Assembly: GCA_029210565.1 (NCBI GenBank) | Contig: JARGFQ010000006.1 | Coordinates: 203,215-267,214, forward strand | Direction: 5' to 3' | DNA length: 64,000 nucleotides | Source of the DNA: Bacteroidales bacterium | GTDB lineage: Bacteria; Bacteroidota; Bacteroidia; Bacteroidales; VadinHA17 | In this document: positions 34,959 through 44,110 of the stretch, piece after piece | How the letters are laid out: each line of letters starts with the position of its first letter | Numbering within the stretch: position 1 is the stretch's first letter | Position numbers and translations under genes: made by a program | Notes under the pieces: generated by a model | Databases searched by the model: none | Told to the model about the DNA's origin: nothing | What the model saw: only the letters and a program-made list of their open reading frames with translations

Positions 34959-36833
34959 TTAGTCTTTTAGTTTATTCCACCAGGTGAATTTCAGTATAAC
35001 GGTAGTGACTATCATGACTGCCGTTGCCACGTAGAACTGGGTCCATTCACGAAGGACCAGGAAGACCGGGAAGGCCATCAGCGAAATCTGCCACACTATT
35101 CCCACGACGATGTTGAACATGTCTCTCCAAAAGTCGCGGTTTGCCCTGAAGGAGGGCTCTTCAGCCAGGACCATTCTTTCAACGGGCTTCCAGAAACCCC
35201 AGGGTCTCACCTGCCTGTAGAACTTCTTCAGTGTCTCGTCGTCTTCCTTTTTTGTCAGCAGTGATCCGAGCACGCTGCCGATGAGGGAGATCAGGAAAAT
35301 GACAGGGAAGGCATTCATGCTGAAGTTCTCTGTCAGCGGCCAGTTCTGCAGTATATCAAGGTTGAGCATTGGCAGGAACAATGCTGCAAGCACTCCGGAG
35401 AGCATTCCCCAGAAATAACCGTAGCCGTTAAAGCGCCACCAGTACCATTTCAGGAAGTTGGGGGCGGTGTATCCTCCCCAAAGGGCTGCGGTGATCCACA
35501 GCACCACGTCATTTATTGATGTCACCAGGAAGCCCACAATGATGCCGATCACGACTATCAGCAGGGATGCGGCGTAGCTCATCCTCACGTATGTTTTTTC
35601 ACTGGCGTGGGAGTTGATGTATTTTTTGTAGATGTCGTTCACCAGGTAGGCCGGTGCCGCGTTCACCGTGGCTGCGAAGTTGCTCATGAACGCTGCAATG
35701 AGTCCTGCCAGCAGGAACCCCAGCAGCCCGACAGGCACGTAGGTGGCCAGCACCTCGGGCAGGATGCTCTCGAAGTCAGGCTCAGTGAGCGAGCCCGTAT
35801 AGAGCTTGTCGAAGTTCACCAGTGCGAGTATCGTCAGTCCGGCTACCATGAAATAGCGTGTGGGGTTAAGCACCACGCTGACCAGGGAGCTCATCTTGGA
35901 TGCCTCCTTGGGATTTTTGGTGGCCAGGATGCGTTGCATGTCGTAGTTGGGGGCTGGGCCGGCGGCCGAGACGAGTATGCCCTTGAAGAGCATCATGACA
36001 AAGAAGAGGCCGAAGAGCTCATACCCGTCGGTCTTTATCCAGTCGTTGAACGTATGAAGCTTGGGCGATGCTGCTGAAGATATGGTATGCCAGTCGAGTC
36101 CCGTGGTCCTCCCGAACCAAAGGCTCTTCCATCCTTCGGGTATCACTGCATTGAGGGCATCAGGGGCGATCTGGTTGATGGCGATGATGCCCACGGCGAT
36201 GGAGGCGACGGTGAGGATTCCGTACTGTATCACCTCGGTGATGACCACGCTGAACATTCCTCCCTTGACCACGTAAAATGTTGTGATGGCCATCAGGATC
36301 AGGGCGTAGAGGTTAACGTTGATCTGGGGGTGAGCCAGGACGTACTCCGGGTTGGAAACGATGGGTGGCAGGAAGGCGGCAACGAACTTGCCGATGCCCT
36401 TGAAGCCGTAGGAGAGGAAACCGATGACGCTGACGATGGCAAAGATGACCACAATGATGTGCGAGAGGTTGGAGGCACGGCCGTCACCGAAGCGGGTCCT
36501 GATCCATTCGGCGCCCGTCATGACGTTGGAGCGTCTCAGCCACGATGAGAGGTAGACCATCAGGAATACCTGGTTGAAAACAGGCCAGAGCCAGGGTATC
36601 CAGAGGCTCTTGAGCCCGTAGACTGAGAGCCAGTATACCAGCAGCATAGTGCCGGCTATGTCAAACATCCCGGAGGCGTTGGAGACGCCCAGGAAATACC
36701 ACGGCAGGCTGTTGCCGCCGAGGAAGTAGGACTGTATGTTTTTTGAAGCTCTCTTTGAGACCCAGTTGCCTATAAATATGGTAGTCACCAGGTACAGAAT
36801 GACTATGCCAAGGTCAACGATGTGTAGATTCAT
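34959..36833 (-). CDS. Sodium:solute symporter (SSS family), predicted cello-oligosaccharide importer
   Basis: A 624-residue inner-membrane protein with about 14 hydrophobic segments. It starts [20 protein letters not shown], followed by [20 protein letters not shown] (sodium-site helix) and [11 protein letters not shown] long cytoplasmic loop precedes the last helices ([20 protein letters not shown]). It is 7 bases from the GH94 gene and 24 from the regulator. The substrate, cellobiose or related disaccharides, is inferred from the neighbours. No other sugar importer of the inner membrane is seen in the polysaccharide region. Confidence 0.87.
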   Translation of the reverse strand: MNLHIVDLGIVILYLVTTIFIGNWVSKRASKNIQSYFLGGNSLPWYFLGVSNASGMFDIAGTMLLVYWLSVYGLKSLWIPWLWPVFNQVFLMVYLSSWLRRSNVMTGAEWIRTRFGDGRASNLSHIIVVIFAIVSVIGFLSYGFKGIGKFVAAFLPPIVSNPEYVLAHPQINVNLYALILMAITTFYVVKGGMFSVVITEVIQYGILTVASIAVGIIAINQIAPDALNAVIPEGWKSLWFGRTTGLDWHTISSAASPKLHTFNDWIKTDGYELFGLFFVMMLFKGILVSAAGPAPNYDMQRILATKNPKEASKMSSLVSVVLNPTRYFMVAGLTILALVNFDKLYTGSLTEPDFESILPEVLATYVPVGLLGFLLAGLIAAFMSNFAATVNAAPAYLVNDIYKKYINSHASEKTYVRMSYAASLLIVVIGIIVGFLVTSINDVVLWITAALWGGYTAPNFLKWYWWRFNGYGYFWGMLSGVLAALFLPMLNLDILQNWPLTENFSMNAFPVIFLISLIGSVLGSLLTKKEDDETLKKFYRQVRPWGFWKPVERMVLAEEPSFRANRDFWRDMFNIVVGIVWQISLMAFPVFLVLREWTQFYVATAVMIVTTVILKFTWWNKLKD

Positions 36834-36857
36834 GGTTTTGCAGGTTGGTTATGGAGT

Positions 36858-37604
36858 TCAGATAATGAATGAGATACGACCTTTTCTTGTCTTTTCGTAC
36901 ACCTCCCGGCTGAAGAGATAATACTGTGCGGGTTTGTGGGCCACACCCTGCTGTTTCTTCTTCAAGGGGATTACATAATGCATCTGTGCCACTTTCTTCC
37001 TGAAGTTGCGCTTGTCGAACGATGTTCCCAGCAGTGCCTCGTAGAGCTTCTGAAGCTGTGAAAGAGTGAAATAGTCAGGCAGAAGCTCGAAGGCTATCGG
37101 TTCAACCTTCACCTTCCTCTGAAGGGCCTGAAGAGCCTCATAAAATAGAAACTTATGGTCAAAGGCCATCTCCATCTCGCTGACCCTTGCCACCGGAAAC
37201 CACGATACGTTCCTGTCTTTAAGCCTGAGTGTCACCTTTGTGTTGTCTATCAGGGCCAGGTAGCCCACAGTAACAACGCGATCGGCAAATCCCTTGTTGA
37301 TATGTTCGAACCACACCTTGTCCTTGGGTGCAGAGACACGGTCGAGCTGTCCGTATGCACCAAACTGTTCAAGGAAGATGTTATCGAGGCCGGTAAGACC
37401 TTTCAATATGCGGCTGGCCGCACTGTCCAGGTCCTCATCCTCGAAGATGTGATATCCTGCAAGAGTATGGTCGCTGATGAGTATTTTCCCGTTTTTTTCA
37501 TCTTTTAGCTCTCTTTCGACCAGCAGCACATTCAGCTTTTCGAAGTCAAATCCGAACACTACACAGTCGACCGAGATGTTGGGTACTATCTTGTGGGATA
37601 TCAT
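36858..37604 (-). CDS. NUDIX-domain sugar-responsive transcriptional regulator (NrtR/AraR-like)
   Basis: A 248-residue protein with an N-terminal NUDIX fold (about 1-150) and a C-terminal winged helix (about 165-240, FTLSQLQKLYEALLGTSFDK, NFRKKVAQMHYVIP). The Nudix box is degenerate: the expected REL-EE is replaced by SRILKGL in EDLDSAASRILKGLTG, so the domain probably senses a ligand rather than hydrolysing one. Regulators of this type control sugar operons in Bacteroidota. It heads the operon with the symporter, GH94 and GH9, so cellobiose or a derivative is a plausible effector. Confidence 0.85.
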   Translation of the reverse strand: MISHKIVPNISVDCVVFGFDFEKLNVLLVERELKDEKNGKILISDHTLAGYHIFEDEDLDSAASRILKGLTGLDNIFLEQFGAYGQLDRVSAPKDKVWFEHINKGFADRVVTVGYLALIDNTKVTLRLKDRNVSWFPVARVSEMEMAFDHKFLFYEALQALQRKVKVEPIAFELLPDYFTLSQLQKLYEALLGTSFDKRNFRKKVAQMHYVIPLKKKQQGVAHKPAQYYLFSREVYEKTRKGRISFII

Positions 37605-37655
37605 TTTATTATACCTGGTAAGTGATAAAATGACTTAGTGTACAATGTAGGATTT

Positions 37656-37686
37656 CAAAGATATTGTAAATAAATGTCAGAATCAA
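37656..37686 (-). promoter_or_regulatory. Promoter of the cello-oligosaccharide operon
   Basis: Minus-strand TATCTTTG (37656-37663) fits TAnnTTTG, with TTG at 37684-37686 (20-base spacer). Transcription would start near 37650, about 46 bases before the regulator ATG. Confidence 0.6.
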
Positions 37687-37825
37687 CAGGGGAAGCAAAA
37701 AAGGCAGCGGAAATTTAAGGGCAACCTGGTAGTTAAATGATACATTATTATATATATGACTCCACCTGCCCGGAGATATGCATGTGCAGCTCCCATGCAG
37801 GGGATATGTTAAGACAGGTTATTTA

Positions 37826-37838
37826 TACACATTGTGTA
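37826..37838. promoter_or_regulatory. Palindromic operator candidate between the two sugar operons
   Basis: TACACA-T-TGTGTA is a perfect inverted repeat in the divergent gap, 136 bases upstream of susC. Flanking ACAGGTT (37815-37821) and AACCTTGT (37851-37858) can form an outer stem with one bulge, so it may also be an RNA structure. Confidence 0.45.
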
Positions 37839-37973
37839 ATATGTACACGAACCTTGTTAGATTCTGCCATAAATGACACAGGAATAATCAAATTATTATA
37901 ACAAAGAGACAAAAAAGTATCAGTGTTACGCTGAGAAGAAGGGTTAACTTTAAAAACCTAAAACTGTACAGCT

Positions 37974-40900
37974 ATGCAAAACAAACTCTTTAGACTAACT
38001 TTTCTTATTTGTCTGGCAGCTGTCATGTCATCATCAGCTCTTTTCGGACAGCAGAGGACTGTCACCGGGAGGGTGTTGGATGAGACCAATGCTGCCTTGC
38101 CCGGAGCCTCGATAGTGGTGAAGGGGACGACAATAGGAACTGCCTCTGACCTGAACGGAAATTTCTCCTTTCAGGTGCCTGCGGATGCCACCACGCTGGT
38201 TGTCTCATTCATAGGGATGGACAGACAGGAGATACCGATTACCGGGGGGGCCATGACAATTGTTATGAATATGTCAGCCGAGGAGGTTGACGCCGTAGTG
38301 GTGATTGGATACGGTACCATCAGAAGGTCAGAGGTGACATCTGCCATCGCCTCCGTCAAGACGGAGGATATTCAGGACCTTGTTGTTGCCGGTGTTGACC
38401 AGGCCTTGCAGGGCAAGGTCGCAGGACTGCATGTGATGAATAACAGCGGCCAGCCCGGCGGCGGCGTCTCCGTCAGGGTAAGGGGTATCACCTCGATTAA
38501 CAGCAATGACCCGCTGATAGTCATTGACGGTGTACCCTTCACATCCAACAACGTTGAGAACACAGGCTATGACGGCCTCGGCGGCTCTGACGGACAGACG
38601 CAGAACAGCTTTCTGGCCACGCTGAACCCCAATGACATTGAGTCGATCGACGTTCTCAAGGACGCCTCGGCGCAGGCCATCTACGGATCACAGGCTGCCA
38701 ACGGTGTTCTGCTCATAACCACGAAGAAGGGCAAGGCCGGTGAGGGCAAGATAACCTATGATGCCTCCTACGGACTTCAGCATGTTACCAGGAAGCTGGA
38801 TGTCATGAACCTCCGCCAGTTTGCCGAATACCAGAACAGCGTCATCGCCGAACTGGGGACAGGCTACACCCCGACGGAGGAGTTCGCCGATCCCTCCCTT
38901 CTCGGAGAGGGAACCGACTGGCAGGATGCCATCTTCCGGCAGGGTTACACCACCGACCATCAGCTTGGCATTTCAGGAGGGAATGAGAAAACCAACTATT
39001 ACTTCTCTGCTGGCTATTTCGACCAGCAGGGTATCCTGATAGGGTCCGACTTCAAACGCTATTCAACACGCTTCAACCTCGACAGCCAGGTTAAAAGCTG
39101 GCTCAGGGCAGGGGTAAGCTCCAACATAACAAGGAGTATCCAGAATGTAACCCTCGCCGATGCCGCCGAGAGTACCATCTGGTGGTCAACGCTGCAGAAC
39201 CCGCTCATTCCGGTGAGGAACCTCGACGGCACATGGGCAGGCAACTACACTGTCGGCGGTTACAGTTACACAGCCGACAACCCCGTTGCCACAAGCAGCA
39301 GCAGGGGCAACAAGACAACCCAGAGCCAGATATTCGGTAATATCTACGCTGATATCATCTTCATGGAGGGACTGTCGCTCCGTAACGAATTCTCATACCA
39401 GCTCGGGATGCGGAACAACATCGCATTCCAGTATGAGGCCAATATCGGAACGAGGTCACTTCAGGCACAGCTCTATGACAACCGCAACAACTCCTATTAT
39501 TATGCAGTCAGGAACTACCTGAACTTCAACAGGACCTTTGGCAAGCATAAAGTCGCCTTCACCGGCGGCCATGAGGCACAGTACTCATACTGGGAGCAAA
39601 TGGGAGGAAAGAAGGTTGACCTCCAGAACAATATCCTCGACATGAATGCCGGCGGTACGGACAAGACCACATGGGATCTCACCGGCGGCAAGGGCGACTG
39701 GGCCATGGAGTCATACTTCGTGAGAGGCAACTACACCTTTGACGATCGCTACTCCCTCTCACTGAGCTACAGGGCAGACGGCTCGGCCAACTTCGGTCCC
39801 AACAACAAATGGGGATACTTCCCCGGCGCATCTGTAGGATGGACGGTCACCAACGAGAAGTTTGCCGCAGGATGGGACAAGGTGATGAACTACATGAAGA
39901 TCAGACTTGGTGCCGGGTCAGTGGGTAACCAGAACCTGCCCGGAGGCGCACCCAGCCCGCCATATACCTCCAATGTGAACTTCTGGCCCGGACCGGTAGG
40001 GTTCGGACAGGTGGGTACCGCTTCTACCAACTTCATAGCCGGGATAGCCAATCCCGATCTGGGATGGGAATCGGTGATCACCTACAACGGAGGTGTTGAC
40101 TTCGGGTTCCTGAACGGAAGGATCGACCTGACGGTAGACCTTTATAAAAAAATCACCTCCAACATGCTGCTCTTCAGCACCGGCCCCGCCCTTCTGGGTG
40201 TCGGCGATGCATGGAACGACCTGAAAGCGCCTATCGGCAATGTGGGACAGATGACCAACACCGGTATCGACGTCAGCCTTCTTACCCGTAACATTGTCAG
40301 GCCCGATTTCGCATGGAACACAACAATCATCTTCTCGCACTACAAGAACGTGCTTGACAAGCTCATTAACGAATCATCCTCCATCGACGGGAAGATCTAT
40401 TATGACAACTACCTGATTTCCCATACGGTCCCGGGTTATGCAGTGGGAACATTCTGGGGCCTGGTGACCGACGGTCTCTTCCGTACCGAGGCAGAGCTTG
40501 CCAGCTCTTACCCACAGTTCGGTTCGGCAGTTGCCGAGAACGAGACCTGGCTGGGCGACGTGAGGTTTGCAGACCAGAACGGTGACAAGATAATTGACTC
40601 AAAGGACCTCACCTTCATCGGCAGCCCGATCCCTGACTTCACCTTCGGTATCACCAACAACTTCAGGTATAAGGATATTGATCTCTCCATCTTCCTGCAG
40701 GGAAGCTACGGTGCTGAGATATTCAACTTCATGAAGTGGCAGCTGGAGAGAATGAACAACGTCTACTACAACCAGTCGACCGCAGTCATGGATCGCTATA
40801 CCGCAACCAACAGGGAAGGTGAACTGCCGCGTTTCTCCAACACCAACACCAACAACACGGCCATGTCAGACCGTTATGTTGAAGATGGATCCTACCTGCG

Positions 40901-41132
40901 TGTCCAGAACATCACTCTCGGATACAGGTTGCCAAAGTCTCTCGTAAACAAGGTGAAGATGAACAACCTCAGACTCTATGTGACGGTTCAGAACCTTTAT
41001 ACCTTTACCAAATATACGGGTTACGACCCGGAGGTTGGTTCCTACAACAACAGTATCAGGCTTATGAACGTCGATGCCGGTCACTATCCCAACCCGCGCA
41101 CGATCATGGGCGGTGTGAGTGTTGAGTTTTAA
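37974..41132 (+). CDS. susC: SusC-like TonB-dependent outer-membrane receptor
   Basis: A 1052-residue transporter for oligosaccharides across the outer membrane, energised by TonB. A signal peptide (ends near ALFGQQ) is followed by a CarboxypepD_reg-like domain (about 28-110, TVTGRVLDETNAALPGAS), the TonB-box region VDAVVVIGYGT, the plug (VTSAIASVKTEDIQ, DPLIVIDGVPF, IDVLKDASAQAIYGSQAANG) and a 22-strand barrel ending MGGVSVEF. The susD gene follows after 18 bases. Neighbouring mannanases suggest beta-manno-oligosaccharides as cargo. Confidence 0.95.
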   Translation: MQNKLFRLTFLICLAAVMSSSALFGQQRTVTGRVLDETNAALPGASIVVKGTTIGTASDLNGNFSFQVPADATTLVVSFIGMDRQEIPITGGAMTIVMNMSAEEVDAVVVIGYGTIRRSEVTSAIASVKTEDIQDLVVAGVDQALQGKVAGLHVMNNSGQPGGGVSVRVRGITSINSNDPLIVIDGVPFTSNNVENTGYDGLGGSDGQTQNSFLATLNPNDIESIDVLKDASAQAIYGSQAANGVLLITTKKGKAGEGKITYDASYGLQHVTRKLDVMNLRQFAEYQNSVIAELGTGYTPTEEFADPSLLGEGTDWQDAIFRQGYTTDHQLGISGGNEKTNYYFSAGYFDQQGILIGSDFKRYSTRFNLDSQVKSWLRAGVSSNITRSIQNVTLADAAESTIWWSTLQNPLIPVRNLDGTWAGNYTVGGYSYTADNPVATSSSRGNKTTQSQIFGNIYADIIFMEGLSLRNEFSYQLGMRNNIAFQYEANIGTRSLQAQLYDNRNNSYYYAVRNYLNFNRTFGKHKVAFTGGHEAQYSYWEQMGGKKVDLQNNILDMNAGGTDKTTWDLTGGKGDWAMESYFVRGNYTFDDRYSLSLSYRADGSANFGPNNKWGYFPGASVGWTVTNEKFAAGWDKVMNYMKIRLGAGSVGNQNLPGGAPSPPYTSNVNFWPGPVGFGQVGTASTNFIAGIANPDLGWESVITYNGGVDFGFLNGRIDLTVDLYKKITSNMLLFSTGPALLGVGDAWNDLKAPIGNVGQMTNTGIDVSLLTRNIVRPDFAWNTTIIFSHYKNVLDKLINESSSIDGKIYYDNYLISHTVPGYAVGTFWGLVTDGLFRTEAELASSYPQFGSAVAENETWLGDVRFADQNGDKIIDSKDLTFIGSPIPDFTFGITNNFRYKDIDLSIFLQGSYGAEIFNFMKWQLERMNNVYYNQSTAVMDRYTATNREGELPRFSNTNTNNTAMSDRYVEDGSYLRVQNITLGYRLPKSLVNKVKMNNLRLYVTVQNLYTFTKYTGYDPEVGSYNNSIRLMNVDAGHYPNPRTIMGGVSVEF

Positions 41133-41150
41133 TGACTAAAAAAAATGATC

Positions 41151-42758
41151 ATGAAAAACAGATTTATATACGTGATTTTGATACTGGCAGCAACACTTGC
41201 ATCATGCAGCGAGTCGTTCATCGAGCGTCCCTCTCTTTCGGGTCTGACGGTGAGCAACTATTACAACACTGCTGATGAGGTCAGGGCTGCAACCAGTACC
41301 ATCTATTCAGGGCTGGCCTGGTCAGGCTATGAAGCCCGTGCCCTCGACTGTATCGGTGAGATACTGTCAGGGAATGAACACACATGGAACGGTGATGATA
41401 CCCCCTTCCAGGAGATGACGGTGTCAGCCACCTCGGTGCGTCTTTCTGACTCATGGAAGGCCTTTTACAAGGTAAACGGCTGGACAAGTTCACTGATGGC
41501 CACTCTTGAACAGAAGAAGGCTGAGGGCGGCGACCCGGCGATTCTCGATCCGGCGATAGCTGAGTGCCATTTCCTCAGGGGAACGGTCTATTTCTATATC
41601 GCCCGCATCTTCGGCCATGCTCCCATCGTTACCGATCCCGGAGCCATAGCCCTGACAGGCGACTTCCAGATCCCGCGTTACTACCAGGAGGATGTGCTCA
41701 GGTTTGCGCTCGAGGAACTGCAGCTTGCCGAGGCAGGACTTCCCGAAACCGATGTCCCAGGCAGGGTTACCAAATACTCGGCCAAGGGGATGATGGCAAA
41801 ACTCTATCTCTATCAGAAAGATTACGAAAATGCGAAGCTGATGGCAGGAGAGGTGATTGATTCAAAACTGTTTGACCTCTTCCCCGACTATCGGGCCATG
41901 TTCAACTCGAGTGCCAACAACAACAACATTGAGACACTCTTTGCGGTACAGCATCAGTGCACCATGAACCCGTGGGGTTCGGGCAACCAGCTGAACCCTG
42001 ACCGCGGTCCTTCCAGCCTGCAGACCGACGAAGCCAATATGTGGGAGCTTTACAGACCCTCGCTTGACATCGTCGCTGCCTATGAGCCCAACGACAAGCG
42101 CCGGGCAGGTTCGGTGATGGAGCACGGCTGGACAATGCCCTCATGGAAACCTCAGAAGCTGCCACAGAGCGACGGTTCTTTCACGGTCAATGATGCTGCA
42201 TACAATGAGTTCATGAAAGACGGTTTCAGGTATGACACCGTTCAGGCAACCAACCAGGGAGGCTCACTCAACGGCACCAGGTCAACCATCGCCAAGTATG
42301 TCGTAGGCCCCGGCTCAAAGTATGGTGGCGAGCAGGTCATCGGCATGAATACCGGCATCAACTTCATGATGCTGAGGTTTGCCGATATCCTTCTCATCTA
42401 TGCCGAAGCGACTCTTGGTACCAGCGAGTCAACAACCGATGTTTCAGCCCTTACGGCTTTCAACAGGGTTCGTATCCGTGCCGGACTGCCGACCAAGGAT
42501 CTGCTTACTCTTGATGACATCATGAAGGAGCGGCGTGTTGAGTTCGCCTTTGAAGGTGATTACTGGTTCGATATCACCCGCCAGGGCTACGATAAGGCCA
42601 GGGAGATAATCGAAGCTCAGAACAGGGGTACCATACCCGGTAATCCGTTCTATGTGACCAACTTCACACCTGACAAGATGTTCCTTCCGATACCGGCCTC
42701 CGAGGTGCTTCAGGACCCGAAGCTGGATGATGAGCCTGAACACTATTACACCAAATAG
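41151..42758 (+). CDS. susD: SusD/RagB-like glycan-capture lipoprotein
   Basis: A 535-residue surface lipoprotein (lipobox TLASCS) that caps the SusC barrel and binds glycan. TPR-like helices are visible (AECHFLRGTVYFYIARIFGH, GMMAKLYLYQKDYENAKLMA), as are the typical late blocks LRFADILLIYAEA and RRVEFAFEGDYWFDITRQG. The start MKNRFIYVILILAATLASCS is preferred to an ATG two codons upstream. Confidence 0.95.
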   Translation: MKNRFIYVILILAATLASCSESFIERPSLSGLTVSNYYNTADEVRAATSTIYSGLAWSGYEARALDCIGEILSGNEHTWNGDDTPFQEMTVSATSVRLSDSWKAFYKVNGWTSSLMATLEQKKAEGGDPAILDPAIAECHFLRGTVYFYIARIFGHAPIVTDPGAIALTGDFQIPRYYQEDVLRFALEELQLAEAGLPETDVPGRVTKYSAKGMMAKLYLYQKDYENAKLMAGEVIDSKLFDLFPDYRAMFNSSANNNNIETLFAVQHQCTMNPWGSGNQLNPDRGPSSLQTDEANMWELYRPSLDIVAAYEPNDKRRAGSVMEHGWTMPSWKPQKLPQSDGSFTVNDAAYNEFMKDGFRYDTVQATNQGGSLNGTRSTIAKYVVGPGSKYGGEQVIGMNTGINFMMLRFADILLIYAEATLGTSESTTDVSALTAFNRVRIRAGLPTKDLLTLDDIMKERRVEFAFEGDYWFDITRQGYDKAREIIEAQNRGTIPGNPFYVTNFTPDKMFLPIPASEVLQDPKLDDEPEHYYTK

Positions 42759-42769
42759 CCATGCCAGAT

Positions 42770-42862
42770 ATGAAACTTGCATGAGTATAAGTCCGCAAAG
42801 GAATATGATTATTCAATTCATGCAAGTTCCATTCGACCAATAAGATAAATAATTAATAACGG
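42770..42862 (+). ncRNA. Structured leader element, copy B (before the first SGBP)
   Basis: A 93-nt element filling the susD-SGBP gap. The outer stem is ATGAAACTTGCATGA with TCATGCAAGTTCCAT (14 of 15 pairs), the inner stem is GAATA-TGAT-TATTC, and the tail is TTCGACCAATAAGATAAA. Relative to copy A2 the A-U pair in CTTAC/GTAAG becomes G-C in CTTGC/GCAAG, a compensatory change. Confidence 0.65.
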
Positions 42863-44089
42863 ATGAAAAAGTTAAATTATAAAAGGTTCTCAGCATCCAT
42901 GCTGGTGCTGGTGACCATCTTTACCGGCCTCTTCTTCCAGTCGTGCGAAGATACTGATGAGCAGCCGGCGCCGGAGATAATGTATATCCGCAAGACAGAT
43001 CCTGCAAAGTCTGATTCGCTGGTTGTCCATGCCTTCATGGGTGACAATATTGCGATCATAGGCAAGAACCTGGGCAACGTGGATGAGATCTGGTTCAATG
43101 ACCAGAGGGCAGCCCTGAACCCCAACCTTGTTACCGAAACATCGATCATCGTCCAGGTGCCCGAAGTGATTCCTGCTGAGGTGACCAACAAGATGACCCT
43201 GATCAACAGTGACAAGGTGAAGAAGTTACAGTATGACTTCGGAGTGGATGTTCCCGCTCCGCTGGTTGACAGGATGGTTTGTGAGTATGTTGCGGACGGC
43301 GAAACCGCCGTCATCAAGGGCAACTACTTTGTTGATGACCCGGCATCACCCCTGACGGTACTATTCCCGGGTAACATTGCCGGAACCATCGAGAGCTTAA
43401 CGATCAATGAGATACGTGTGACAGTACCTGCCGGCACCGGTCCGGGCCAGATACAGGTCAAGTCGCTCTACGGAACAACCCGGTCACGCTTCTTCTTCCG
43501 CGATGACAGGGGCATTATCCTGAACTTCGATGATCTGACGGCAGCCGGCGGATGGCGCTCGGGTGTCATCGGCAACTCAAACCCCGAACCTGTAGACGGC
43601 AATTATGTAAGGTTCTCCGGGGCCCTGGCCGGCGGTGCCGGTTCAACCTGGAACGAGGATGGCTTCAGCTTCAACCTCTGGCCTTCAGCCAACGGGCGTC
43701 CTGATGTGCCAGTCTATACCGGTGAGCTCAAGGACGGTCAGATAAAGTTCGAAGTGAACGTCGTCGCCCCATGGCAGTCGGCAGCACTGCAGATGATCTT
43801 CACGGCCTACTCCGTCAGCGGCACAAACGGCTATATTGCTGATTACAGCTATCCGAGAGGACTGTGGAATCCGTGGAAGGAGACAGGCTCCTATCAGACT
43901 GACGGCTGGATCACGGTTTCATTCCCCCTGTCAGATTTCAACTACACATTTGACGGGGCTGAAAGTGCCAACAAGCTCATGGCTGACATGATAAGCGGCC
44001 TGACCTTCTATGTATGGCACGGCGGTGTGGCCGGAACGGACTGCAACCCGCACATCTGCATAGACAACATACGTGTGATACCGAAGTAA
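42863..44089 (+). CDS. Surface glycan-binding lipoprotein (SusE/F position), two TIG domains
   Basis: A 408-residue lipoprotein (lipobox FFQSC). Residues about 35-130 and 135-215 are IPT/TIG-type beta domains (HAFMGDNIAIIGKNLGNVDE, ETAVIKGNYFVDD). Residues about 215-408 form a beta-sandwich likely to bind glycan (DDRGIILNFDDLTAAGG, SFNLWPSANGRPDVPVYTGE, ending NPHICIDNIRVIPK). It follows susD in the position of a surface glycan-binding protein and shares its last-domain architecture with the next gene. Confidence 0.82.
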   Translation: MKKLNYKRFSASMLVLVTIFTGLFFQSCEDTDEQPAPEIMYIRKTDPAKSDSLVVHAFMGDNIAIIGKNLGNVDEIWFNDQRAALNPNLVTETSIIVQVPEVIPAEVTNKMTLINSDKVKKLQYDFGVDVPAPLVDRMVCEYVADGETAVIKGNYFVDDPASPLTVLFPGNIAGTIESLTINEIRVTVPAGTGPGQIQVKSLYGTTRSRFFFRDDRGIILNFDDLTAAGGWRSGVIGNSNPEPVDGNYVRFSGALAGGAGSTWNEDGFSFNLWPSANGRPDVPVYTGELKDGQIKFEVNVVAPWQSAALQMIFTAYSVSGTNGYIADYSYPRGLWNPWKETGSYQTDGWITVSFPLSDFNYTFDGAESANKLMADMISGLTFYVWHGGVAGTDCNPHICIDNIRVIPK

Positions 44090-44110
44090 TCAACCGAAAA
44101 ACGATTTGCG

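Larger units (their letters stand above)
37605..37973. other. Divergent regulatory gap between the NUDIX regulator and susC
   Basis: A 369-base AT-rich gap without a gene. It holds the minus-strand promoter of the regulator operon (37656-37686), the palindrome TACACATTGTGTA (37826-37838), and a susC-side leader whose word ATTCTGCCA (37860-37868) also occurs in leader copy A1. No clear -7 box for susC is visible. Confidence 0.6.
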
